A stretch of DNA of 64,000 bases from positions 178,099,361 through 178,163,360 of the forward strand of contig OY986436.1 in the NCBI GenBank assembly GCA_963920525.1, written 5' to 3'. The notes under the pieces were generated by a model. The model was given only the letters and a program-made list of their open reading frames with translations, had not been told where the DNA came from and searched no databases. A program made the position numbers and the translations under genes. The stretch is from Dichetophora obliterata. Taxonomy: Eukaryota; Arthropoda; Insecta; Diptera; Sciomyzidae. Of the stretch, positions 1-12,425 are shown piece by piece. Numbering within the stretch: the stretch's first letter is position 1; every line of letters starts with the position of its first letter.

Positions 1-2830
1 TGTTATATACAAAAATGCCTCATTGTAGGGTATTCGTTAGAGATAGCGAAAAATGTTTTTTGTGCATTGTATTAATGTCGAAAATTTCCTCTTACACCAT
101 GTTCTTCCATTTTTTATAGTTTTGGTTTTGCTTAAGAAATGTTATTTAAACGCTCATATTTCAGGTCAAAGATCACAAAAATATTCAGTGAACTCCTTTT
201 CCCTGCTCTAATTTCTTTAAAAAAATTATCAAAATCGGTTCAGAAACACGGAAGAACTGTTTCTCCCACGCATATTTCTATATGATACCAAAATGGCTTA
301 AAACATAGATTGTGCATATAACTTTGGAGTGGTTTGAAAATTTTTTTCACAGAAATTATTTTTTAAGCTGTAGAACTTTGTCAAAAATATGAAAACAACA
401 TTTTGAAAAATAAAATTTTCACCTAAAAAATCATAGGGGTAGTTCATGAATTTCGATGATAGCAACTGTTTATTGAATTATGTGTCAAAATGAGGCAATT
501 TTTGCTAATAAATGGTATGTCATATGAAAGAGTGTGAAAAAGAAAATTTAACAAGAAAAAAAATTACAACAAAAAACATTTGGCCTATATTTTGAGCAAA
601 AACTGTATATTTTGGAGGTTTATTTAAAGCTATATAAAATATTGAAATCGTAAGATAATGGGTCATTTTTCTTCAAAAATATTTAACTGATCTTGCAGAC
701 AAAGAAAATTTTATGAAAAACGATTGAAAAGTGGCTGAGATATTTGTTTGCAAAATCAAAACTTGCAAATCTCATTCTGAGGCGATGGCCTTGCTTCAAG
801 GATTTTTTGCACACCTTATCAACGTCTAAAATTCCCTCTTACATTATATTTTTCTATCAATCTAAAATGTTATCATACTGTGTAGCCAGATCTTTCATTT
901 GATACCTCATTGACCATTCCACCTCTTCTTAGCCCTGAGATTCCTTACCAAAAATAATACAAACTTTCAACGTTAATATTTCGGGTCAGAGATCATGAAT
1001 TAAAAATCTAAAATGATTCAGCACATAAAGGGCGCAGTACCTTTGAATGATATAAGTTTCATTGCCCTTATTTTAAAATTGATACCGAAAAAGTGTACGA
1101 CAACATTTGATGTTTGTCTATTTCGGTAATTGTTCGACAAACCAGTCTGAACGATATCAGTTTTAAATTTTTTAAACTCAACTTAAACTTCGTACCTTCT
1201 ACGAATAATGCGTACGGTCAACCTGCGAATGACTTTTTTAGTAAATACTACGAATGTAATGAAACAAATGGCGAAGTTATTCCTACAAGAAATTGACGAA
1301 TGTTAAGGAATGATATCCCTTATTAGTCGAAGATCATTTTTCGTAGCAACAGATAGCAAGGGGCATTTAATTCAATAACGGATATAAACTTTGACGATGT
1401 GCAAATTTATGTTTGAAAGTCATTGTAAACAAGTAGAAAACCAAGTAAATACATTTTATAAAAAAAATAAATGTTTTTCAAAAATTTGCCTCGTTTTTCT
1501 TTCATAAATATTGACTCAATTAGGATTTTTTTAATTTTTCCCAAACTTAATAAAATGAGAAACAATTCTGCAGCATTTAAATTTAGAGCAAAGCTTGTAA
1601 TTCAAAAGCGAAAGAAAAAATTAGGAAATTTAGTAAAGTAGGCCAGTTTTGGATCAAGGACTAATTTTTGAAAAAATCTTATATTATATTAAACAAACAA
1701 TTTTACATTATAATTATAGTCAATAGTTTTCTATGTAATAAACGTAAATGAGAAACTCGATTTGGAACAACTATTTTTTACTTCTTAAAATTCACATTAT
1801 TTAGCTGCGCCCACCCAGTTTCAGAATTTTCTGGACTTTTTTCGCGTCACGTACTTATATTTAACCAGTATTCATAATCAAGCCTTGCAGAGGGGTTCTG
1901 GAATATTTTAAGAAAATGTATGAAACCCAAAACAAATCTAATATACATGTACCTCTTTATTTATTTATTCATACGTTTTGAACTAAAAAAATACATATTT
2001 TAAATCATATTTCAATTGAAGGAAATCGCAAGCTGCTAGAACTGATTCATGTTGGAAAAAGCAATAAGTAGATTGGTGTCAATGCAGTGTGAGATCCGGT
2101 AAAAAATATCTCCTTAGCATGCGGGGATATTCAACATTTCCCTTAGCATATTCAACATTTCAAGAAAAGCGACAACTCAAATTTTTAATTTTTGCAAATG
2201 ATAAGGGTTTTGACCACCTAAATCCAAATCTGAAAAATTTTAGTCCACTCGAAATTGGTTTCGGAGTTAAAGGCTTCAAACTTAAAAAATGGCCTACAAA
2301 TTTAGTAAAAAATTTAGTTTGTTTTTTTTCAGTTTTGCAACAAAAAAAATATCGTTTAATAATAGTAAATTTTTGTATTTTTATTTTAAAAGTTGAAAAC
2401 CTGGGGCTCAATAGTAATTAATGCAATTTCATTTAAGGATATAGGCCGCACATTATTTTATTTATTAAACTATTGAAAATATTTGCTTTAGCAAAAAATT
2501 ACTAAAATGTATTATATGACAAAGAAATGAAATAAAATTTTTAAATATTTCGGACATGATACGAGAAAGATTTTTACACCATCTTTAAAATTATATTAGA
2601 TTTTCTAATATGTACAAGCGTGTGTCAACCGGTGTAGTGTGCATATCATATTCACAAAATTGGTACCAATAATCGTAATAAATAGCATTATATAGGTTAC
2701 ATTTTGTTTACGTTCATTCCAGATTCAATTATGTCTTTGCCCCCATCCCCCTAAAACAAATCCATTGGAAGCCTTTGATCGAAAGTATTTTTTTTTTTAT
2801 CAATTTCATTTTAAATGTCTGTGCTTATAC
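1..2830. other. AT-rich non-coding stretch with a diverged direct repeat
   Basis: No convincing coding region is visible; the open frames are short and low in complexity. Two diverged direct copies can be aligned by eye: about 61-180 and about 806-1000. They share phrases such as ttcctcttacaccat versus ttccctcttacatta, and tttcaggtcaaagatca versus tttcgggtcagagatca. This suggests an old tandem or dispersed repeat of unknown family. The rest is poly-A/T-rich sequence with no feature I can name. Confidence 0.5.
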
Positions 2831-3086
2831 AATAGTTGGCATAGTTGTTTTGACAAAAAAAAATGCAAATACTTTTAGTTTTTAAAATATTTTAAGAAAA
2901 CCCAAAATAATATATTTTACTTGCTTAAAATCTTGCTAAAAATGCGTACATTTAAAAAAAAAACTCACTACTAAAACATATTAAAAAAAAACTTAATTTC
3001 AAAGGAGGCATAATTATTGTGACAGTTCAATTTTATGCAAAAACTAAGCTTAAAGATAAGAAAAACAGTGATAAAAACTTAACATT

Positions 3087-4423
3087 TTAATAAAAAATAT
3101 ATCCGCTATTAGCTTCAATTAATTTTTGAATACGTTTAGGTACCGATTCCACAAGATTTTTCAAAATATCTGCCGGAATTTGGTTCCAAAGACTTTTTAT
3201 TTCAGAAATAGTCTCACTCTTAGTCCGAGTCAAGCAAACGTTTCGCTTTCCTTTAATATAGATAAAAAAAAAAAAATAAACTGGCCATTTCAGCTCTTGG
3301 AAGGGCTTTGACCGAGCTTCTATTGATCAATTGTGTTGAGCGTGTTTTATTAAGTTTTTGATCACAAATGACCGAGAACTGGACCTACGTGTTTATGCCG
3401 ACTCCGAACGGCTTATGTTCTCAAGAAGCTTTACATGGCAATTTTTTACTCTCTGAGGTTTGCCATTGTCTGCAGAGAGGTGACGACCGAACAGAAAAAA
3501 TTTTTTCAATAGAAAAAACATTCTGTCTGAGCTGGAATTGAACCCGGGCTACCGCGGTTCTTTAGCTTAGGGGCCACGCACTATACCCACTAGGCCACGG
3601 CCGTCCGTTAATATAGATAGGCCCACAAATTTTCTATAACGTTTGAATCAGGGCTCTGTGGTGGCCAGTTTAAAACATCTACGCCAGTTTGATTCAAAAA
3701 GTTCGTTATGAACTTACTTTTGTGGCATGGTGCGTTATCTTGTTGTAAAATAAACGACTCACCAATAAGTTTGTCACTAGATGGAAATGCATGATCATTT
3801 AAGACATCCAAATATTTGTATTGGTTCATCGTTTTATCAATTAGAACCAAATCGAAATGGCCACAAGAGGAAATGCATCCCCAGAACATAACCGATTCGC
3901 CGCAATGGCTATTTGCTTGTCCAAATGGAGCTGCTTCTTTTCGTGCTTTCTTTGGAATTCTGAAAAATCTCTTTTTTAGTGAGCTGTGATACTCAAACGT
4001 ACTTTCATCAGTCCACAAAACACGGTTCCAAAAGCTCATAGTCTTGCAGACAAATTCTTTGGCAAATTTAAGTCGTTTGATTTTATTTGCCAGCGTTATA
4101 TATGGTGTTTTCCTAATCGAATTGAAATCCTTTTAAACGTCTGCGATGTTTATCTGAAAGTCATGGCTTTTTGGATTTGAACTAGGGATCTTTTAAAACT
4201 CCTGTACAATTAACTGGTCTTCTTTACGTGTTATTTTACGTTTTCTGCCAGAATGTGGCAAATTTTTCACTGAGTTTGGTTTTTCGTGCTTATTTATTTG
4301 ATACTGAACTGTTTGCCTTGACAAATGTAGCTCGGAGCATATTTCTTTGAGAGAAATACAACAAATATACCTCTCTACGATTGCACAGCTCATTTCAACA
4401 CTTAGTTCCGACTTTTTCCCCAA
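3087..4423 (-). pseudogene. Tc1-like transposase relic (DD34E)
   Basis: This is a broken transposase of the IS630/Tc1 superfamily, which cuts and pastes DNA at TA sites. The N-terminal part (4423-4193) holds a helix-turn-helix domain with SLKEICSELHLSRQTVQYQI. The catalytic part (4039-3608) shows WTDES (first Asp), QQDNAPCHKS (second Asp) and SPDSNVIENLW (Glu), with the last two 34 residues apart as in Tc1. The C-terminal end, with PADILKNLVESVPKRIQ, resumes at about 3240 and stops at 3087. The frame has in-frame stops at about 4191 and 4131. It is interrupted by a SINE at 3265-3607 and is out of frame by one base across that junction. The gene is therefore dead. The family call is firm; the Tc1 subfamily is not resolved. 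Confidence 0.85.
3265..3607 (-). mobile_element. tRNA-derived SINE with 12-bp target duplication
   Basis: A 343-bp insertion lies inside the Tc1 transposase and is flanked by the identical 12-mer TTAATATAGATA at 3253-3264 and 3608-3619. Read on the minus strand, the 5' end is tRNA-like: the A-box region reads GTGGCCTAGTGGG and the B box reads GGGTTCAATTCC. A central block contains CCGTTCGGAGTCGGCAT, which I remember as a common repeat core in tephritid flies (memory, not searched). The 3' end on the minus strand is a run of T, not A. Pol III transcription from the internal boxes and LINE-assisted insertion are inferred from SINEs in general. Confidence 0.88.
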
Positions 4424-4545
4424 TTTTTTTTAAGAAAAACTAAAATAAACGAATACATTTGAATTAAGTCGAATAATTATTAAATACTTTGATATTAATT
4501 ACCAAATCATAACTTGCATAAACGTCAAAATACTTTTGCCGCCAA

Positions 4546-7194
4546 GAAATTATTTCTTTTTGTAATTAACGACTTATTACCTCAAAAAGCGTAGCTCAAA
4601 TGACTTCGTATATTCAGATTTAAATTCCTCACACCATGCTTTTACAATAATTTATCACAATAAGAGAGAATCGTTCACCGTTAGATTTTATTCAGAGAGA
4701 GAGTTGGCATCACAACTTTAGTCAAAATATATATGCCGACCACAGTATGTGTATAGTTTAATAAAGTTTAATCAAAGTTATTATATACAAAATAATTATT
4801 TATTTGCTTACCCTATTTTTGGATACTTTCAAATGCATAGTTAGAGCCACAACATTACCTGTAAATAAAAACGAAAAGCTTGGTTAAATTTTCACACAAC
4901 ATTTTGTATTTTTTTAACGATATATTGAGAAATAAATGTATATTTTATAGCACATTAACTCACCACACATCCAATTTTCACCACATGCAGCATCAATACA
5001 AATATAATTAAGCGGGTAGCTATCATTAACCTCAACGTTCAATAATGGTTGATGCGAGCGTAAAACCACCAGCAAGTAATCTACATACGAGTATGTCAAC
5101 ACAAGCTCTTCGCTACCAATGCCTAGGTAGTTTCCTTCAAACTACCTATTAGGATGCCTACAAACAAGCCGATAAACGTGATGCATAATTTGCAAATGCT
5201 GACCAAATTTCAGTGGCTAAGCAGTACTTAAAATGGCCACAAATGACACATACAAACAAACACACATACACGCATAGTCAACATATATTTCGGTTTATAT
5301 ATATATATATATATATATGTGTGTAATAACTATTATATAAGTAAACACACATCCACATCTTCCTATAAGTGCATTAGTATGCATTCAGTGAAGCAGCAGA
5401 GTGCAGCAACATTTGATAGAGTCAATCTTTGGATGAACGCTGCTTTTTACTATAAAGTTTGCTAAGAATGGATTTAACTAAAGTGTGTTTAACGTTTATG
5501 TTTTGTAGGCTTAAAAATGGAGTTTATTATGCTATGGAATTTTTACAGATTCTGGTTTATGATTGTTACTCTCAACAATGCTGCTTCAAATGTTTCCAAA
5601 GTTTTCATTTTTTATCTATAATTTTCAAACAAAACAAAATGTGAACATTTATGCGCCAAAAAGCATAAAACTAAGCAATTTCGTAGCTTTTAAAATGTTG
5701 TAGTTAGAAATGCATACTTTTAGGCGCATTTTATGTTAGATGCAAATCTAACCCAACGACCGTAACCAACTTTGTTGCCAGCAACAAAACGCAATAAATT
5801 CTATGAGTTAGGATATCGTTGACTGTAGAACATGGCTTAAATGCAGTTACCACAAAACCGCTTGCAACGCTAGCACACACACGCACTACAATTCTCTTGC
5901 CAAGACCACAATGCATTGCATACATTTGGGGAGCTGCACAAAGCACTTTCATTCATTAGCCGCGCGGCATTTGTTTTCATAATTAATACCATTTTGTTGA
6001 GCATATTGTTTGTTTGTATGTGTTTGTGTTTGTTTTTGTGTGGATGTTGTTGCTCCTTTTATTTTGTTCTGTTGTTTTTGGCTTTACCTTCCTGGTGTCA
6101 ACATTAAACAGAAAAATCAATGTGCAAAATTACGTAGGTGCAAATTAATTTTGCATTAAAGTTCAATTTGTGAGTATAGAAAACACACGCACACACGCAC
6201 ATAAAACAAATCATGTTAACTTTGCTGCTTCCGTTTAAAAGTGAACGCAGCACGCACATAATTGTGGCAACATTAAATGTTGCTGTTGCAGACAGTGGCA
6301 GCAGCAGTGCTAGCGATGGTGGCATCGGCTTAAGTGAAATCAATTAATTAAAATTGTATCTACAAATTTGTGCCCCCGCAAATATTGCGGCTGCTACTAC
6401 TGCAGTTGCAAGTTGCACATTTATGTTCTGCTCTACGTGTTGAAGTGATTTTAAATTTAATGTGTTGTAATTAAAATTTGTTAGCATCGTTATTATATTC
6501 AAGAAAAAAAAACACAAGTGACCATATAAATATAATTGTGTGAATTTGTGTGTGTATTTGCATAATTATGGTTATATTTATGGCAAGCAAAGCTGCAAGT
6601 AATTACAAATTATTGCTGCAACTTCAGAGCACTTCCTTCGATTTATTATTATTAATTTGTGTGCGTGTGTTTAGTATGTTTGCGTCCGTGTGCTGATCTT
6701 GTGTTAAGGTCAGTCATTGCACATTATGTTTTCCTACCTCGTTTAAGCTGGACTTGATTTTACGCTTCATTCATTTTCAAACCAACTAAACTGCAATCTT
6801 TAAGTTGTGGCTTAAGCTTTTATACCTGACCAGCATAATTAATAATCACTCATACGCCATGATTTTCATCGATAAATTATTTGTAGTTATTGCTTTATTA
6901 AGCAAGCAATTAAAAGCAAATAACTCCATTATGATGTGTTTGGTTTTAAAAGCTTTAGGCTTAAAGCTTCGTTAAAAATTAATTATCTTTAAGAGCATCC
7001 ACCGTTCTGTGAGTGTGTGTAAATAGTGTTTAAACCACTGGGTTGTTTTATGGTATTAGCAGTAGGTATTTTCTAATTATAAGCAGATTGAAATTGAGAA
7101 ATCCTGGGAAAATGTTAAGCAAAATTTGTCAACATTTCTGCATAAAATAGTTTCAGATCGATACAATAGTTTTTTCATTAATCCTTAAAAGGAG
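4546..7194. other. Non-coding, microsatellite-bearing stretch
   Basis: No gene is supported. There is a TA dinucleotide run at about 5296-5318, followed by GTGTG, and CA/GT-rich patches around 5250, 6000-6060 and 6180-6200. Short open frames between 4914 and 6343 cover this simple sequence on both strands, have no recognisable domain and look like chance. Confidence 0.5.
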
Positions 7195-8235
7195 CGGTAC
7201 GAAATCTCAAGCGACAAAATTTCCAAGGTACAAAATATACAAAGTCAAAATATCAAATGGCAATTTATCCAAAGACAAAATCTCCTAAATCATAAAATCA
7301 AAGCCAAAATTTCGAAATTTTTATTCTTATTTCTTTTTAATTTTTGTTATTAAAAAAAATAACTTAATGTAATACCAAAATCTCCTAAAATATAAATGGT
7401 ACACCCTCAATAAGTTAGATATTGTCAAAAATATCAAATCGGTAAACTTACCGATTGAAATTAATTACCGTATGTACTTTTTTGGTATCAAATCTTACCT
7501 TTTGTATTAAACCTTATGCTTGTATAAATTTTTCGAACTTGTATTGGAAGTGTAGACTGAACATAGCCTTAAGCTATGGCTGCACTTTCCTTAATCTTAA
7601 TCCATCTTATTATTAAAAACCACTGATTGGTAAGGTTGTATTCGTATTCTCCAATCATAGATTATCTCTAAAATTTTAATGAAATTATCAGAAATGTTCT
7701 ATAATTAAATACTCTCTAAAACTGTTAATAAATTTTAAAAAATATTTTTAATGAATTACATGAAATATTCTTCATTGAGACAACCTCTAAAAAACTTAAT
7801 TATACTATTGTTAATTTGCCAACCTGGATATTCTCAAAAAGTATATGAAATATTTTATACCAAAATATTAGAAATATATTATCCAAATAGATATTCTCTC
7901 AAATCTTAATGGTACTATATTTTCTTTTCAAACTGGTTATTCTCAAAATTATACTAAAAATTTTAGCTTATTTACTACGGAATATTTTTGGCTCAGTAAG
8001 TCTCATTATCTTTTTCAATACCTTCTTGCTCTGAGAAAGGACCTAGCTAGATTCTGGACGCATCAGTTATAAACACAGCATTTATGAACTAACGCGTGTT
8101 TATAATTTGTCCCTTTTACAAATTTATAGATTTTTTTCCCTTGCTATTTTGAGTTTGGCAATTAAGTTTGTGATATTTTGGATTTTGAGATTTTATACCT
8201 TGGAGATCTTGGCTTTGGCTGCATTGTACGTGTTT
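7195..8235. repeat. Foldback-like repeat with arms of a degenerate 15-mer minisatellite
   Basis: At about 7205-7320 a unit close to CAAAGNCAAAATNTC repeats roughly eight times in tandem with drift. At about 8110-8230 the reverse complement of the same unit repeats several times, for example caaagccaagatctc and caaggtataaaatctc read on the minus strand. The two blocks are therefore inverted arms separated by about 790 bp of AT-rich DNA. Arms of short tandem repeats are the classic layout of Drosophila foldback (FB) elements. Membership of such a family is inference. No coding sequence is seen in the loop. Confidence 0.5.
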
Positions 8236-8770
8236 TCATACAAAACAAAAATAATTTTGTATCACATTGTATTACAGTGTATTTTTTTTTTTCTTATTTA
8301 TTAGACTTCACTAAAGGGCAGAACCTCATCTAGAGGTCCAAAAGCACGATGATGTTCCTAATTTTTTTTTTCATAGTAGGAAATAAATTAACGCCTTGAA
8401 TGTTTTCGTAGTCACTTATTGATTCTTGAAGTGTAGGAAAAACTATTTTTGGTGCATAAAAGTGTAATGTGAAGTGTCAACACGCCGTCAAACGTCACGT
8501 TTAAAAAATATAATATTTATATAATGCCTTTATATTTATAGGTTTGAACTCAGGGGTGTAACTAGCGGGGGATAAGGGGGTAGACTACCTTCCTTACTAT
8601 TATAGATTCGGCCTAATTGTTCTTTTTTAATAAAATTTTTTAAAATATTGATTTTTATTAACAATAATTATGAACGCATCAAAACCAGTCGTACTTTTTA
8701 TTGCCATTTTCATAGCAAAAACCAACTTTAATGGGCTATTTCATATTAATTCATACCCAAAACTATCTTC
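8236..8770. other. AT-rich spacer, nothing recognised
   Basis: A long T run at about 8282-8293 and two A/T-rich blocks are present. I see no gene, RNA or mobile-element end. Confidence 0.4.
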
Positions 8771-8915
8771 CGTCGACCAATTCACTTTTAGTCGTACCTT
8801 AAACAAACTTCACACGGCTAACTAACTTTCAGTCGAACCTTACACGAGCTTCAGTCGGCCAACTCATTTTAAGTCGTATCTTAAACAAACTTCAGTCGAC
8901 CAACTCCTTTCAACT
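8771..8915. repeat. Minisatellite, about 42-bp unit, 3.5 copies
   Basis: The phrase tCGaCCAACTcnnTTnnAGTCGTaCcTTAnACnAnCTTCA recurs with drift, starting at about 8772, 8816, 8854 and 8895. The spacing is about 40-44 bp. No coding potential or known family is recognised. Confidence 0.6.
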
Positions 8916-9348
8916 CGTTGAATTGCGTTGAATTGTTGTTAACGAATCCAGTGTTCCTTTGTGACAAAATGCAGAAAAAGTAGTATAAATGTTGTTAAAA
9001 AAGTAGAAAAAGTAATTCATAGTAATGTAAAAGTGAGTAGTGGATCAAATGAAAAATATGGAAAATTTTTAGTCCAATTGTGCAACCTGTCCTTGACCAA
9101 AAATAAAAACAGAAAATGATATTTTTGTTTGAGCAAAAAATTATTAATGATTTTTATTTAAGATTTAAAATATCAAATCAGATTACTATTTTTATATCTG
9201 AGCAAAAACTTGAAAATCATAAAATAATTATGAATGCTTAAGTTTTTGGATATATTTTAATGATAACAGTCCCTGATACAAATACCTTTTCAAACAGTTG
9301 ATAAAATAAGTGGAATAAAACAAGACCAAACGAACAGAGGTTTACTCA
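8916..9348. other. AT-rich spacer before the hAT element
   Basis: No gene or repeat is recognised. The right edge is set by the 8-bp target duplication of the hAT element at 9349-9356. Confidence 0.4.
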
Positions 9349-9356
9349 GTCGCCAC

Positions 9357-11897
9357 TAGGGTTTCTGAATTCCCGGGATATTTCGTTTCCCGGGAACGCG
9401 GGAAATTTTTATTCTTTTTCCGGGAATTCCCGGGATCCCGGGAAAAATTTTGTGTGTGCTCTTTCGCCTTAAAAAAGTTTTTAGACTTAAAAAATACCTT
9501 AATAATAAACAAAAGACATACAGAAAATGAATTATATATATGACATTTTTATTTAAGATTGAGAATACAATTCATTTTGTTTATATATGTATAAGATCAG
9601 TAAAAAAAGAAAATAAGTATATGAGATCAGGAAATGTATTCCATAAAGAATGACTTTATTTTTAATTTTTTAAGAAATAGAATTTTAATGATACCAATGC
9701 ATTTATTGCCTTATCAGAAAGCCTATTTCGGGTTTTTGAAACGAAATTGCCTGCAACAGAGAAAACCCTTTCACTTTCAATTGATGTTGGCTTTATTGTC
9801 GACAACGCGATATATATATTATTTAAATTGGTTGTCCTTTGACCACTGGCTTCAAACAACTTAAACTCTTTCTTTAATGAGTAACCCTGCGTTGTTTTAA
9901 ATTTTTTAGAATCGCTTGTAGCGGATTCGATTGCATTTTTTAAAGTTTCTTCGAACGATGTTGTCGAAGTATTCATAAGCTCATCACCACTACTTGAACT
10001 ATTCAAGGAATCTTTGGGAACAGGAAACAAACGTTTGTGAAGTCCTTCCGCATATGACAAAATAGTTGACTTTGCTGCATCTTCCAATAATGGCTTTTCC
10101 TTATTTGGGCGTTCAAAAATTTCCGGATTTTTTAAATACTTTATAAGTGTAAAAATTTTTTTGTCTCTTCGCTCATTTATACGTTTTTCGAGAGAGTAGT
10201 ACATTTTTTGGCTGAATTGAGGAATTTAAAGAAGATATTTTATTTAAAAATGTACCTAAAATAGCTTCTGCGGTAAGCAGGCTAGCATCTTGACGGGATA
10301 ATGCATCAACGGCAAGTTTAATTGGAAACAAAACATCTAAAATGCTTTTCAAAATATTAACGTTGGAGTCATTCCACAAATACGCTGCATCAAAATCAAT
10401 AAGAACTTTCTTGATGCAATTTTTGGCTTTTAAAAATTTTTCAATCATTGTAACCATCGAATTCCACCGTGTTTTAATATCTAATGCCAAGTTTACTTCT
10501 ATTCCAAGATCTGATTTCATATAGTCTTGCAAGGCACTGTTTTTCATGGGACTTTTTTTAAAAAATTTAATTACTTTTCGAGTTTCATCCAAAACTCTAT
10601 TAAAATCCACATTATAATCAAAACCATGAGATTGGTTCATTTCAATATCCAAGTCTTCATATTCGCCATCATCACAAGAACTGAGTGAGGATGAACTCTC
10701 ATCTCTATATTCATATAAATTTTCAGTTGGTGGTCTAGGAATTTTTTTTACATATAGCACATCTAAAACTGCGAGGTGAATTCCGTGATTAATACAAAAA
10801 AAACCTTCGTCAGGGTTTTTTCGACATGAAACAAACTTTTTCATGACATTTGGCCCATCCGAAACAGTTGCTACGATATCATGTTTAAAATTAAGACCAA
10901 AATCTTGTAGAAGATTTTCAATTAATTTTCGCGTTTCCAAATAACCACATTTTCCATGTATGCGCACAAGGCCCAGGTTGAAGACCTTACTATCAGGACC
11001 GTATAAACACACGTTTAAAAATCGTTTATTTTGCAAGCCTGTCCATTCGTCTACTATTAAAGTGAATCTACTATTATTTTTTAATAGACCTGCAATGTCT
11101 GCTATAATATCTGCCCTAATTTTTTCATAAAATTCTATTATTAATTCCATCACTTGCGTTTCATTTTTAGGCAAATTAAAACCTTGTTTTGCCATAGCTC
11201 CACGAATAAACTCACTGCGTGTTATAGCTCTAATTGGAATGCCATCAATAGCAGCCATTCTTTCAACAACTTCATGTAGCTTCCGGACCGAGAGAAATTT
11301 TTTAAGCGATTCATTTTTTGTGGATGGAAGTCTGATCTGGTTGTTGTTTTCTTGTGAAGATCGTTCCATATTCTCGGCAGTTGTTGATTGTGAAGGTTTT
11401 GCAACATCTACTTTGTGGACACTCTTCGAATGTAGGAGAAGACCGCTGGTGCTTTGGCCTTTGCACATTAGAATTTTTGGACAACGCGTACATTGTGCAT
11501 TCCCATTTTGTTTTTTGAAGTAACGCCAAACTTCTAACGATTTATCCATGCTAAATATTCAAAAATCTTATTATATAATTATAGTTATTTAAATTTAATT
11601 AAAGATTACTTGCTTTTGTCCATTGGCAAAATTTGTATTGCTGACTTTAGAAGAAGTTCGCCAATAAGAAAATTTTCAGTAAATGCAACAGCTGATTTGA
11701 CAGCTTACAGTGTTGTGCAACGCATTTTAAAAAGTTCTGTTCGATTTATTCTAGAAAACGATTGGTAGTGTTGAGAACATTGTATTTTTTTGCTAGAACA
11801 AAACAAAAATTGCATTTATAATTTCCCGGGATTCCCGGGAATCCCGGACAGAATTTCCCGGCCCAAAATTCGCATTTTTCCCGGGAAAGAAACCCTA
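9357..11897 (-). mobile_element. Nearly complete hAT transposon (2541 bp)
   Basis: The ends are a perfect 10-bp inverted repeat, TAGGGTTTCT, at 9357 and its complement ending at 11897. They are flanked by an 8-bp target duplication, GTCGCCAC at 9349-9356 and GTCACCAC at 11898-11905 (7 of 8 match). 8-bp duplications and TAGGG-type ends are standard for hAT. Just inside both ends is a cluster of CCCGGGA palindromes (about 9376-9442 and 11824-11886), probably binding sites for the transposase's BED finger; that role is inference. One transposase gene on the minus strand fills the interior. Confidence 0.93.
9662..11549 (-). pseudogene. hAT transposase with BED zinc finger, one frameshift
   Basis: Two overlapping frames encode one hAT transposase of roughly 630 residues. 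The first (11549-10173, 458 aa) begins MDKSLEVWRYF and carries a BED-type zinc finger (C20, C23, H40, H45). It continues into the RNase H-like core with VDEW (Asp 167) and VSDGPN (Asp 231), an acidic insertion of Ser/Asp/Glu at about residues 285-305, and TRWNS. The second (10204-9662, 180 aa) holds the hAT C-terminal dimerisation domain with SIESERVFSVAGN and RNRLSDKAINALVSL. The frames differ by one base, and the break falls near a run of six A at about 10208. This could be a real deletion, an assembly error or a programmed shift. Apart from it the reading frame is clean, so the copy is young. The start at 11549 fits because the BED finger follows at once. Confidence 0.92.
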
Positions 11898-11905
11898 GTC
11901 ACCAC

Positions 11906-12425
11906 ACATATTCCCCTTCTTAAAACCTTATTAATACATTTTTTTAGAACTTTTTGAGATTGAAATTTTTATCCAGAAATACCCAACATTTGTAATAAGA
12001 AATTTAATAATCGAAATCGGCCAACATATTTAAAGAAATTTTCTTAGCTCAAGAACTCTGATGTAAAATCTTTAATTTTATAGACTTAACATTTTAATTT
12101 AAATACAATTATAATAAATAAATAAATAATGAATTTAAAGGATAAAGGATTAAACTTGAGATGATGGCAAAAAGAACACCATTTTTAAATCTGCATTCAA
12201 AATTGATTTATTATACAAGCATCGCTTTTTGTCATTGTTGATGTTCTAAACAAAATTTTCCAAAGCTCTAAGAAAATTGACAAGTGGACTCGAAATGCTG
12301 CACTATCAAACCAACTCATTTCTGTGGACTTTATTATAAGTCTTGTTTTTATGAAAAATGTGCAAGTAAATATGAAACTCCTGACTTAATCTCTTGAAGC
12401 CGTTGAACTGAATGTATAAGATGCT
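11906..12425. other. Spacer between two hAT-derived segments
   Basis: AT-rich sequence. The last 200 bp may belong to the 5' part of the neighbouring hAT-type relic, but I cannot read a convincing frame in it. Confidence 0.35.

Larger units (their letters stand above)
2836..4545 (-). mobile_element. Tc1-like DNA transposon, degraded and split by a SINE
   Basis: Imperfect inverted ends are visible at about 2836-2870 and 4513-4545. Both begin TTGGC and share a TTTTGAC core followed by ATGCAA. Between them lies a Tc1-type transposase relic on the minus strand. Without the 355-bp SINE insertion (element plus one target copy) the element would be about 1.36 kb, a usual Tc1 size. The exact ends are uncertain because the inverted repeats have drifted, and I could not fix a TA target duplication. 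Confidence 0.6.

Noticed and set aside
5731..6343. Overlapping 60-80 codon frames on both strands
   Set aside because: They cover CA/GT-rich simple sequence, have no domain, and occur on both strands at once.
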